Assembly: GCA_938018005.1 (NCBI GenBank)
Contig: CALIJG010000034.1
Coordinates: 1 to 20,149, forward strand
Direction of reading: 5' to 3'
DNA length: 20,149 nucleotides
Origin: an uncultured Candidatus Saccharibacteria bacterium
GTDB lineage: Bacteria > Patescibacteriota > Saccharimonadia > Saccharimonadales > Saccharimonadaceae
Shown piece after piece: positions 1-6,995 of this stretch (position 1 is the first letter of the stretch; each line of letters starts with the position of its first letter). Below the pieces are notes generated by a model, which saw nothing but the letters and a program-made list of their open reading frames with translations, made no database searches and was not told where the DNA came from. Position numbers and translations under genes: made by a program.

Positions 1-70
1 TGCCAACTTTGCCGCCCATTTGTAAGCTCATCACGGGATAGTTGGCGAGTGCAGATCCGAGCAGTATCAT
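1..70 (-). CDS. Partial gene, possible PRC-barrel-like protein (5' end only)
   Basis: Only the first 23 codons lie in the window; the rest runs off the left edge. The reading frame starts MILLGSALANYPVMSLQ and continues with MGGKVG. The PVMSLQ-MGGK-VG pattern resembles the opening strand of a PRC-barrel domain, but so few residues cannot settle the family. The start was chosen because an extended -10 element (TGA-TATACT) sits six bases upstream, giving an almost leaderless mRNA, and no Shine-Dalgarno is visible. It follows the pilus genes on the same strand but has its own promoter, so it need not belong to that operon. Confidence 0.45.
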   Translation of the reverse strand, partial: MILLGSALANYPVMSLQMGGKVG

Positions 71-76
71 ATGTGT

Positions 77-85
77 AGTATATCA
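77..85 (-). promoter_or_regulatory. Extended -10 promoter of the partial gene
   Basis: TGA-TATACT on the minus strand, six bases before the ATG at 70. No good -35 is seen at 16-18 bp. Transcription would start at or next to the A of the start codon. Confidence 0.5.
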
Positions 86-124
86 TTGCGCCGCAAAAAG
101 CTCCACTAGCGGCTGCGCAAAATG

Positions 125-409
125 TTACTCAACAAATGGGTTACGCGAGCTAATCGGTAGTTGGCTGGCGCTTTGGTCGGACTCGCTGGCTGTTTTGAGT
201 TGCTCGATTTTTTTGATGGTGGTTTGGTCGATGCCATTGGCAGGCTGGGGTGGTGCAGCCTCCGACGCTTTGGAGATGGTGGTATTGAGCAAGAAGGTAG
301 TAACCGCTAGGCCGCCAAAGGCGATAATGACGAAGAGAATAATGTGGTAGCGGTGGAGAAATTTGCTACTGGCGCGCCCAAGCGCGGCGAGTGAGAGATC
401 GCTGTTCAT
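125..409 (-). CDS. Small single-TM protein of the pilus operon, PilP-like position
   Basis: A 94-aa protein with a short cytoplasmic N-terminus, one membrane segment at about residues 22-41, and a hydrophilic tail ending in SSRNPFVE. Its ATG overlaps the pilO stop as ATGA, so it is translationally coupled and clearly the fourth gene of pilM-N-O-x. In proteobacterial pili this slot belongs to the lipoprotein PilP, and PilP/GspC proteins carry an R-D/N-P-F motif; the terminal RNPF here is suggestive. There is no lipobox and the protein is about half the length of PilP. It probably helps the PilN/PilO alignment complex at the membrane; calling it a PilP analogue is inference from position and the short motif. 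Confidence 0.7.
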   Translation of the reverse strand: MNSDLSLAALGRASSKFLHRYHIILFVIIAFGGLAVTTFLLNTTISKASEAAPPQPANGIDQTTIKKIEQLKTASESDQSASQLPISSRNPFVE

Positions 410-1047
410 GATCGGAGATATACCTCGATGGTTAATGTGTTGCTAGTGATACTATCGGGTGCCTGACCCTGGGCGGTACTGCGTGAGAGGTCGACATTGG
501 CGATGCGCATCTTCGTCAGGCTTTGCTCCACCAAGTACATGAAGGTAAGGAGCTTGCGATACTCGACGGGGTTCTTGACGGTGACAGAGGCGGTGGTGGC
601 TTTGAGCCCGGCAATGGCAGGGAGGGATGTGCCAGTTTTGCCACTACTCGATGCGCTGCTTGACGAACTGCTCGATGAGCCGCCCTTGGCGTTGTCATCA
701 GCAAAGGTGATATCTGAGATGGTAATGCCAGCCTTGCGGGCAAAGTCGTTGAGGTCGTTGATGATCTGATCTTGATATTGGTAGCTTTTACTTTCGGCAG
801 CGATCTTGGAGGCGCGCTCGACGGCGTGATGCTGCGTTTTGAGCATCTTTTCGGTCTGGGAGAGCTCTTGCAGCTCAGACTCGCTGGCGGCAGCTTGCGA
901 GGCGACAGTGCTGGCATCGGCCGCAAAGCTATCAAGCCAGTTATAGGCCAGCGCAAAGCCACCAGCTCCAATTGCAGTAATGGCTACCAGCGACACGGCA
1001 AGGATAATCCGGAGATTTGTCGCCGTTAGGGTGAATTTTTTACTCAT
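406..1047 (-). CDS. pilO: Type IV pilus alignment-complex protein PilO-like
   Basis: A 213-aa bitopic protein: cytoplasmic N-terminus, one TM helix at about 13-37, a coiled-coil-like stretch to about residue 95, then an extracytoplasmic domain. It directly follows pilN (ATGA overlap) and precedes the 94-aa gene (ATGA overlap), the canonical PilM-N-O order. PilO dimerises with PilN to link the inner-membrane platform to the cell envelope. An unusual serine-rich run (eight Ser, Ala, three Ser, at about 123-134) splits the outer domain and probably acts as a flexible linker. Sequence conservation in this family is low, so the assignment rests mainly on topology and gene order. Confidence 0.8.
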   Translation of the reverse strand: MSKKFTLTATNLRIILAVSLVAITAIGAGGFALAYNWLDSFAADASTVASQAAASESELQELSQTEKMLKTQHHAVERASKIAAESKSYQYQDQIINDLNDFARKAGITISDITFADDNAKGGSSSSSSSSASSSGKTGTSLPAIAGLKATTASVTVKNPVEYRKLLTFMYLVEQSLTKMRIANVDLSRSTAQGQAPDSITSNTLTIEVYLRS

Positions 1048-1604
1048 TGTTGGCCTATTCCTTTCTTGAATGTGACACTGTAGGTTGAGGTGTAGGGATA
1101 ACTACCAGCGTCTTTGTCTTGCAGCGTGATGGATTGGAAGCTGACGCTGGAGAAGATGGCGGAGTCATTGAGGCGGTTGCGCAGAGCAATAGCATCGTTG
1201 TAGCCTTTGGCGCGGATACTCAGCGTGGTGGGGGTGCCAAAGGTGGTTGGGTCGATATTAAGTTGCTCGATGATAACGTTGGGCGGAAGGCGGTCGGCAA
1301 TAAGCTTGATGAGGCGGGTGTACGAGACCTGTTGGTCGAGGATGGCCTTGGCAGTGGTGAGGTTGGCCTTGAATTCAGTGGCTTCACGCTTGACGGTGGC
1401 GTATTCGGCAGTTTTGTTGTGGTTGCGCTCTACGGCGGCTTCGTTGCGGCCCCGCTCGGTTGCGATGAAAAAGTACACACCGCCGATTTCAGCCAAAACG
1501 ACAAAGACCAAGACAAACAGGAGCACAACATAGCGGCGCAGTAAGGTGTTGGTGCGGCTCGCAGCGAGCTGCTTTTTATAGGCTGGTGGCAATAGATTAA
1601 TCAT
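1044..1604 (-). CDS. pilN: Type IV pilus assembly protein PilN
   Basis: A 186-aa protein starting MINLLPP, the conserved PilN N-terminal motif that binds the groove of PilM. A TM helix follows at about residues 25-47, then a coiled coil and a periplasm-facing alpha/beta domain of the PilN/Fimbrial type. The ATG at 1604 overlaps the pilM stop (ATGA); an in-frame TTG two codons upstream is less likely because INLLPP should sit at the extreme N-terminus. The stop overlaps the pilO start in the same way, so pilM, pilN and pilO are translationally coupled. PilN anchors cytoplasmic PilM to the membrane and pairs with PilO. Confidence 0.9.
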   Translation of the reverse strand: MINLLPPAYKKQLAASRTNTLLRRYVVLLFVLVFVVLAEIGGVYFFIATERGRNEAAVERNHNKTAEYATVKREATEFKANLTTAKAILDQQVSYTRLIKLIADRLPPNVIIEQLNIDPTTFGTPTTLSIRAKGYNDAIALRNRLNDSAIFSSVSFQSITLQDKDAGSYPYTSTYSVTFKKGIGQQ

Positions 1605-2659
1605 TTCCAAATCTCCCCACTACTAAGGCTGGCCAGGCCTGCAACACTGATATACCGAGGCCGAAACTGCTTTTGTGGCTGCTGGAGCTTGCCAAAGTCG
1701 AGCTTTTGCCATGGATTAACGACACGCACTGGCATGACGAGGTCGTTGGTGAAGAAGTCACCCATGCCCGGCACATTGCTGCCGCCGCCGACGATGACGA
1801 TTTGCTCGATCTTACGTTCATCGCCAATCCGGTCGTTGTAATAGCGGATCACCTTGCGAATTTCGGTGCTAATGCGCTTGAGGCTTGGTTTGAGTGCCTC
1901 GGTGATGCCAGCTTGGCGTGGCCCAGGCGAGAGGCCATTGAGCACCTTGAGCTGGTGGGCATTCTCAAGTGTGATGTTGAGATGCTTCGAGATGTCGATA
2001 GTGAAGGTATTGCCGCCAATTGCCACCCCACCAGTCAGGCGGACGGCACTTTTATCTAGCACAGCGATATCGGTACTCGCTGGGCCAATATCGACGACAA
2101 GCGTGAGAAGGTTGCCAGCATCAGCGCTGTCGAGCACGCGTGCAATAGCGTTGATATTAGGCTCAACGACTACGGGCACGAGTCCCACCGCTTCGGCTGC
2201 TTGCAAACAGGCGTCGACCAGCTGCTTGGGCACAGCTGACATCACAACGTTGAGCTGCTCTTTGGTGTGCTCGATCACTTCATAGTCAACGTAAAGTGAA
2301 TCGAGCGGCAGCGGAATATACTGATCGACCTCTACCTGGATAGCGCCATCGAGGTGCGCTGCTTCTTTAGCTGGGATCATGAAAGTGCGCGAGTAGGTGC
2401 GGCTGGTTGGCACACCAATCACTACGTGATCGCTACCAAGGTTGCCAATGAGATGTTCGTTGATGAGCGAGCTGAGGCGCTCGGCCAGGTAGGAATCATC
2501 AGGGTTGTCGAGGGACGTTTGGACTTCCTTTGGGTCGAGGTCGAGCGAACCATAGCCCAGTACGAGCCAGCGCTTGGAGTCGATCGACATGATTTTGATG
2601 CCTGTCTGACTAATGTCGAGACCAATGATTGGTTTGTCGCGATAAAATAACTTTGCCAT
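1601..2659 (-). CDS. pilM: Type IV pilus assembly ATPase-fold protein PilM
   Basis: A 352-aa protein with the actin/FtsA fold. Visible landmarks are the phosphate-1 loop GLDISQTGIKI near residue 14, the phosphate-2 region VVDIGPASTDIAV near residue 188, and the adenosine loop IVGGGSNVPGM near residue 292. The length matches typical PilM (about 350 aa). PilM is cytoplasmic and recruits the PilN tail, linking the extension ATPase and platform PilC to the PilN/O complex. The gene heads a coupled pilM-N-O-x unit and has its own extended -10 promoter 18 bp upstream, separate from pilBC. Confidence 0.93.
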   Translation of the reverse strand: MAKLFYRDKPIIGLDISQTGIKIMSIDSKRWLVLGYGSLDLDPKEVQTSLDNPDDSYLAERLSSLINEHLIGNLGSDHVVIGVPTSRTYSRTFMIPAKEAAHLDGAIQVEVDQYIPLPLDSLYVDYEVIEHTKEQLNVVMSAVPKQLVDACLQAAEAVGLVPVVVEPNINAIARVLDSADAGNLLTLVVDIGPASTDIAVLDKSAVRLTGGVAIGGNTFTIDISKHLNITLENAHQLKVLNGLSPGPRQAGITEALKPSLKRISTEIRKVIRYYNDRIGDERKIEQIVIVGGGSNVPGMGDFFTNDLVMPVRVVNPWQKLDFGKLQQPQKQFRPRYISVAGLASLSSGEIWK

Positions 2660-2677
2660 GATACGTTCGTTTCCGTC

Positions 2678-2686
2678 ATTATAGCA
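2678..2686 (-). promoter_or_regulatory. pilM promoter, extended -10
   Basis: TGC-TATAAT on the minus strand, ending 18 bases before the pilM ATG, gives a leader of roughly 10 bases. No clear Shine-Dalgarno is visible. The region expected for the -35 box is occupied by a perfect palindrome. Confidence 0.6.
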
Positions 2687-2699
2687 TAAGCGATATGAT

Positions 2700-2713
2700 A
2701 AACGCTAGCGTTT
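2700..2713. promoter_or_regulatory. 14-bp perfect palindrome overlapping the pilM -35 region, possible operator
   Basis: AAACGCTAGCGTTT is a perfect 14-bp palindrome located 14-27 bp upstream of the pilM -10 hexamer. Its position over the -35 region fits a dimeric regulator site controlling pilM-N-O-x independently of pilBC. No regulator gene is seen nearby, so the function is inferred from geometry only. Confidence 0.4.
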
Positions 2714-2855
2714 TGAGGAGGATTGTTATGGATCGGTAGACTGTTATTCGTGATGTAATAGCGGTAGGAAAGGTAGGCTGATACGAAGCTGGTGTAGCTG
2801 TAGATTTACAGGTAATTAGTGGTTGAAACGCTGACGGAGAATGGGGAGCCCAGCC

Positions 2856-4073
2856 TTACTTAATCTGGTTTGCCATATTCGAGATTGGCAACATCACCGA
2901 GGCAGCAATGAGCCCGACCATACCGCCCATGATGACGATCATGACGGGCTCGATGATGGAGCTGATGCCATCGATTGCGACGTCCACTTCCTCCTCATAA
3001 TAATCTGCCACCTTTACAAGCACGGTGTCGGTCTGGCCGGTCTCTTCGCCAACGGAAAGCATTTGCGCCACGATGGGTGGGAAGAGTGGATTTTTTTCGA
3101 TGATACTCGAGAGGTTGCGCCCATTTTTGACTTGCTCGGCAGCATCATTGAGGGCATTTTCGTAGACTTTGTTGCCCACCGCCCGGGCAGTCACGCGGAG
3201 GGACTCGAGCACTGCTACCCCCGACCCCATCAATGCCGAAAAGGTGCGAGCAAAGCGAGCAACGGCGATCTTAGTGATGATATCGTTGATTTTTGGTATC
3301 TTGAGAATGATGGTGTGGAGCCAGAGCTTACCTGCTGGTGTCTTGATATAGCGACGGAAGAAGTATATCCCCGCACCGAGCGCAGCAATGATAAAGATCC
3401 CATACTGGATGATAAACGCGCTCAGTCCGAGCATAAACTCGGTAATGGCGGGCAGCTTGGCGTCCGGTCCGCCGAGGCCGCGCACAATGCTGCCGATTTG
3501 TGGAATAACAAAGACCATCAAGCCAAAAAAGGCGGCAATAGTGATAACAATGAGTACGGTAGGGTATGTCATGGCGCTTTTGATCTTCTTGCGCATACTG
3601 GCGTTTTTTTCTTGTTGCATGGCCAGGCGCTTGAGGATGTCATCAAGAATACCAGCTGCCTCACCCGCACGCACCATGTTAATAAAAACGGTGTTGAAGG
3701 TCTCTGGGTGCTTCTCGAGTGCGTCGGCGAGTGCCATACCGCCCTCGACATCGCGTAGCAGGTCGCCCGTCACTATTTGGAGGGCTTTGCTGCTGGTATG
3801 GTCGTGCAGCGAACCCATGGCGCGCAGCAGCGGTACACCAGCCGACACCATGGCACTGAGCTGGCGGGTAAACATCACCAAATCTTCACTCTTGACCTTG
3901 TTGCCACCAAAGAGAGCAAAGCTGGCGCGCTTTGGCTTGACTTCTTCAGCACTAATCGGTCGCAGGCCTTGGCGGCTCAGGCTAGATAGGGCACTGGCAC
4001 GATCGGGGGCGTCGATCGTCCCATTAATGGAGTCGTTTTTGTTCGTGATGGCGATGTAGCGAAATTGTGGCAT
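2856..4073 (-). CDS. pilC: Type IV pilus inner-membrane platform protein PilC
   Basis: A 405-aa GspF/PilC family protein with two repeats of the T2SSF domain (about 68-190 and 270-392). Each repeat carries the family pattern: F-T-R-Q-L-S-A-M-V-S-A-G-V-P near residue 70 and FARTFSALMGSGV near 273. There are three main membrane segments, at about 171-193, 216-238 and 373-397. PilC is the polytopic platform on which the PilB motor turns to add pilin subunits. It starts one base after the pilB stop, so the two are co-transcribed. Length and domain layout are normal for the family. Confidence 0.95.
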   Translation of the reverse strand: MPQFRYIAITNKNDSINGTIDAPDRASALSSLSRQGLRPISAEEVKPKRASFALFGGNKVKSEDLVMFTRQLSAMVSAGVPLLRAMGSLHDHTSSKALQIVTGDLLRDVEGGMALADALEKHPETFNTVFINMVRAGEAAGILDDILKRLAMQQEKNASMRKKIKSAMTYPTVLIVITIAAFFGLMVFVIPQIGSIVRGLGGPDAKLPAITEFMLGLSAFIIQYGIFIIAALGAGIYFFRRYIKTPAGKLWLHTIILKIPKINDIITKIAVARFARTFSALMGSGVAVLESLRVTARAVGNKVYENALNDAAEQVKNGRNLSSIIEKNPLFPPIVAQMLSVGEETGQTDTVLVKVADYYEEEVDVAIDGISSIIEPVMIVIMGGMVGLIAASVMLPISNMANQIK

Positions 4074-4074
4074 G

Positions 4075-5856
4075 TTATTCCTTTGTGACGCGGAGCACTT
4101 CTTCTACAGTGGTGTTGCCGCGGATTGCTTTTATTAATCCATCGGTAAGCATGGTGGTCATCCCTTCGGCGACGGCTTGGTCTTGGATTTCGTTGCTGGT
4201 ATTGCCGCCGATAATCATCTTTTGGATTTCGCGCGAAGTGCCGAGGACTTCGTAGATACCCACCCGGCCCTTGAAGCCGGTGTGATTACACTCATCGCAG
4301 CCATTTGGGTTTGGCTGCCAGAGGGTAGCGATGGTTGTGTCCGTCGTGCCCCAGGGTGTCTCACCACCAACCTTTTGGACGATCGCCTGGGCCTCAAGCT
4401 GGTGGATATAATAGAAATTTTGGCCCGGCGCAAGGTGGAAGAGGCGAGTGATCTCTGCAACCTCTGTTTGGTCGGGTACGTAACTCTGGCGGCAATTCAT
4501 GCAGAGGCGGCGCACCAGGCGCTGGCCCACCACGGCCTTCACGGTACTGGCGATCAGGAAGGGCTCGATCCCCATATCCAGCAGGCGCGGCAAGCAGGTG
4601 GCGGCGTTATTGGTGTGGAGTGTGCTAAATACCAAGTGGCCGGTTAGGGCAGCTTGGACGCCAAGATTAGCTGTCTCGCCGTCGCGGATCTCACCCACCA
4701 TGATGATGTTTGGGTCTTGGCGCAGTAGAGCGCGCAGGCCACTAGCGAAGGTCATACCGGCTTTGCTATTGGTTTGGGTTTGGTTGACGCCGGGGATCTT
4801 GTACTCCACGGGATCCTCAATGGTTGAGATATTGACCTCGGGCGTGTTAAGCATCGACAGGACGGAGAAGAGCGAGGTAGACTTGCCACTCCCGGTCGGG
4901 CCCGTCACGAGGATCATCCCATTGGGCTCGGTCAGTGCTTGATTAATAACAGCCAGCGAATGGCCCCAGTAGCCGAGCTGCTCGAGCGTTACTGCTTGGT
5001 TCGACTCGTCAAGGATACGCATCACCACCTTCTCACCATCAGCGATGGGTAGTGTGCTAACGCGCAGGGCATACTGCTTGCCTGCGACTTTGATCTTAAA
5101 GCGACCGTCTTGCGGTACGCGGCGTTCGTCTATCTTAAGGTTGGAGAGGATCTTAATGCGGCTTACGAGCGCACCAAGCACATTCTTGGGTAGGCGGTTT
5201 ACTTCTTTAAGGACACCATCAATCCGGTAACGTACTTGCACGAATTGTTCGCGGGGCTCGATGTGGATATCGCTGGCGTTGCTGCGGATGGCATATTCCA
5301 GTAACAGGTTAACCGTCTGGGCGATTGGAGAATCCTCCGCTACCTCTGCTTCCGTCACCTTTTGGTTCGAGCCATCATCCTCGCGCTGGATGTCGATCAC
5401 TTCCTTGAGCTCCTGCGTCACATCGCCGCGGTATCCCTCAAGACACTCCAAGATATTGCTGCGCGGTGCAATGTAGATGCGAGTATTGGTGCCAATTTCC
5501 TTCTCGATAAAGTTAACGGCTTGCACATCGTCTGGGTCGTCCATCGCCAAGTGGATGAGCCCATCAGGGTCGATCTTGAAGATGACAGCATTATACTGGC
5601 GCGCGATTCGCTCAGGGATGCGCATGAGGATATCAGAAGGGATATCGCGCGGATCGGGCTCGATGTAGGGGATGTCGGCGTAGGTGGCATAGAGCTTGGT
5701 GAGGGTACGCTCATCGATGAGGTTGTTTTGCAAGACGATATCTTGCAGGCGCAAATTAGATGACGCAGCCTCACTCACCAGTGGTTGGAGTTGCTGGCTG
5801 GTCGCAGCGCCACTGCGCTCGAGGAGTTTGACGATAGTAGAATCAGATATATGCAT
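4075..5856 (-). CDS. pilB: Type IV pilus extension ATPase PilB
   Basis: A 593-aa GspE/PilB secretion ATPase. It has an N-terminal T2SSE_N domain (about 1-145), a linker, then the RecA-like motor. Motifs seen: Walker A GPTGSGKS at 319-326, Asp box TIEDPVEY at 345-352, Walker B IIMVGE at 384-389 and the His box HLVFSTLHTN near 407. A four-cysteine zinc site is formed by C452/C455 and C520/C523, typical of PilB rather than PilT. It powers pilus extension from the cytoplasm with PilC. No retraction ATPase PilT or pilin gene is present in the window. A possible -10 (TACAAT) lies 14 bp before the ATG, and no Shine-Dalgarno is seen. Confidence 0.96.
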   Translation of the reverse strand: MHISDSTIVKLLERSGAATSQQLQPLVSEAASSNLRLQDIVLQNNLIDERTLTKLYATYADIPYIEPDPRDIPSDILMRIPERIARQYNAVIFKIDPDGLIHLAMDDPDDVQAVNFIEKEIGTNTRIYIAPRSNILECLEGYRGDVTQELKEVIDIQREDDGSNQKVTEAEVAEDSPIAQTVNLLLEYAIRSNASDIHIEPREQFVQVRYRIDGVLKEVNRLPKNVLGALVSRIKILSNLKIDERRVPQDGRFKIKVAGKQYALRVSTLPIADGEKVVMRILDESNQAVTLEQLGYWGHSLAVINQALTEPNGMILVTGPTGSGKSTSLFSVLSMLNTPEVNISTIEDPVEYKIPGVNQTQTNSKAGMTFASGLRALLRQDPNIIMVGEIRDGETANLGVQAALTGHLVFSTLHTNNAATCLPRLLDMGIEPFLIASTVKAVVGQRLVRRLCMNCRQSYVPDQTEVAEITRLFHLAPGQNFYYIHQLEAQAIVQKVGGETPWGTTDTTIATLWQPNPNGCDECNHTGFKGRVGIYEVLGTSREIQKMIIGGNTSNEIQDQAVAEGMTTMLTDGLIKAIRGNTTVEEVLRVTKE

Positions 5857-5870
5857 AGTACTTACGCTTA

Positions 5871-5876
5871 ATTGTA
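5871..5876 (-). promoter_or_regulatory. Probable -10 element of pilB
   Basis: TACAAT on the minus strand, 14 bases upstream of the pilB ATG, in the 100-bp divergent region shared with tsaE. No convincing -35 is visible, so this call is weak. Confidence 0.35.
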
Positions 5877-5938
5877 GCTCATTATGCTTATGCTGGCTAG
5901 AGGATAGCGCAATATTCGTACCAACGGAGGTGAGGCTG

Positions 5939-5947
5939 TGCTATACT
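5939..5947 (+). promoter_or_regulatory. Extended -10 promoter of tsaE
   Basis: TGC-TATACT followed by AGAGCTAGT and the ATG. With nine bases between the hexamer and the start codon, the transcript has almost no leader. The same TATAMT-AGA layout recurs before eno, gpmA and the sortase gene. Confidence 0.6.
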
Positions 5948-5956
5948 AGAGCTAGT

Positions 5957-6415
5957 ATGCGTGTTATCTGTCAATCACTTGCTGATACGTTGCAGCTTGG
6001 GCAGCGCCTCGGCCAGGCGTTGCGTGGTGGTGAGGTGATTGTGCTAGTAGGGGATATTGGCGCAGGCAAGACGACGCTTGTTAAGGGGGTTGCGCGTGGC
6101 CTCGCCATTACCGATGATATCCAGAGCCCAACCTTTACGATTAGCCGGCTGTATCACGGGCGCGATGATATTCAGCTTGCGCATTATGATTTTTATCGTT
6201 TAGGCGATGCAGGGGTGATGCAGCTTGAGCTGGCAGAGGCGATTGCTGAGCCTCGCACAGTGACTATCATCGAGTGGGCTCAGGCTGTAGCGGATGTCGT
6301 CCCACCCGACCACCTAACAATCACCATTACTGCACAGAGCGAGACAGTCCGCCAGCTCGATATTGAGGCTGGCGGCACCGTGTCGACCCAGCTTCTCCAG
6401 GAGGTCTCGGCATGA
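5957..6415 (+). CDS. tsaE: tRNA t6A synthesis ATPase TsaE
   Basis: A 152-aa TsaE (YjeE) P-loop protein. Walker A GDIGAGKT is at 32-39, the SPTFTI switch motif is near residue 61, H-Y-D-F-Y-R-L near 78 and a Walker B-like TIIEW near 107. TsaE is the ATPase that resets the TsaB-TsaD complex, which adds threonylcarbamoyl to A37 of ANN-decoding tRNAs in the cytoplasm. The start at 5957 is placed right after a strong extended -10; longer in-frame versions extend through that promoter and antisense to pilB. The stop overlaps the tsaB start (ATGA), so the two are co-translated. Confidence 0.95.
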   Translation: MRVICQSLADTLQLGQRLGQALRGGEVIVLVGDIGAGKTTLVKGVARGLAITDDIQSPTFTISRLYHGRDDIQLAHYDFYRLGDAGVMQLELAEAIAEPRTVTIIEWAQAVADVVPPDHLTITITAQSETVRQLDIEAGGTVSTQLLQEVSA

Positions 6416-6801
6416 TTATTTTGTGGAATAGCGCGGGGATGGTCGTGGAGCTAACATTGGTAGATGACACGGGTACTCAGACGAGCTATGAGTGGCCAGC
6501 TGGCCGCACTCTGGCGCGTGATATGCTGGCTTATCTGCGTGATCGCTTGGCCGAGCATGGCAAGACACTGGCGGATATGACTGGCATTGGGGTGCGGCCT
6601 GGACCGGGGAGTTTTACGGGGCTGCGGATTGGCCTGACGGTGCTTAATACACTTGCGCACGAGCAGCATATCCCGATCGTTGGTGCGACGGGTGATGATT
6701 GGCGCGCTACCTGCCTTAAGCGGCTGGCGCATGGTGAGGATGATAACATTGTCTTACCTCAGTACGGTGCAGCTGCACACATTACCCAGCCAAAGAAGTA
6801 G
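6412..6801 (+). CDS. tsaB: Short TsaB-like protein (N-terminal domain only)
   Basis: A 129-aa protein homologous to the N-terminal lobe of TsaB (YeaZ). The diagnostic segment GVRPGPGSFTGLRIG lies at about residues 60-74. TsaB is the non-catalytic partner that dimerises with TsaD for tRNA t6A formation. Usual TsaB is about 200-230 aa; here the second ASKHA lobe is missing and the frame ends at a TAG followed by non-coding sequence, so it looks naturally short rather than frameshifted. Coupling to tsaE by an ATGA overlap supports the assignment. Confidence 0.85.
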   Translation: MIILWNSAGMVVELTLVDDTGTQTSYEWPAGRTLARDMLAYLRDRLAEHGKTLADMTGIGVRPGPGSFTGLRIGLTVLNTLAHEQHIPIVGATGDDWRATCLKRLAHGEDDNIVLPQYGAAAHITQPKK

Positions 6802-6866
6802 CGAGTATGAAGCATAAGGGTAATAAATCGTTACCTCTGTAAATAGATAGACCGCTATATTGCCAG

Positions 6867-6896
6867 TTGCGCAAATTGGCCAAAACGCGATACAAT
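6867..6896 (+). promoter_or_regulatory. rny promoter
   Basis: TTGCGC, 18 bp, TACAAT. The predicted start lies about 90 bases before the rny ATG, giving one of the longer leaders in this window, with a good ribosome-binding site (GGAGAAAGGA) five bases from the ATG. Confidence 0.5.
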
Positions 6897-6995
6897 ATAT
6901 TAGTCTGTAGATAGTTTTAATGTTTGATAATACCGGTGTGGGCTGACGTAAGTCTGATGTAATAAAAACAACACATATCCGGAGAAAGGAATACC

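Noticed and set aside
2841..3758. 305-aa plus-strand frame
   Set aside because: Antisense to pilC, His/Asp-rich composition typical of shadow frames; pilC is unmistakable.
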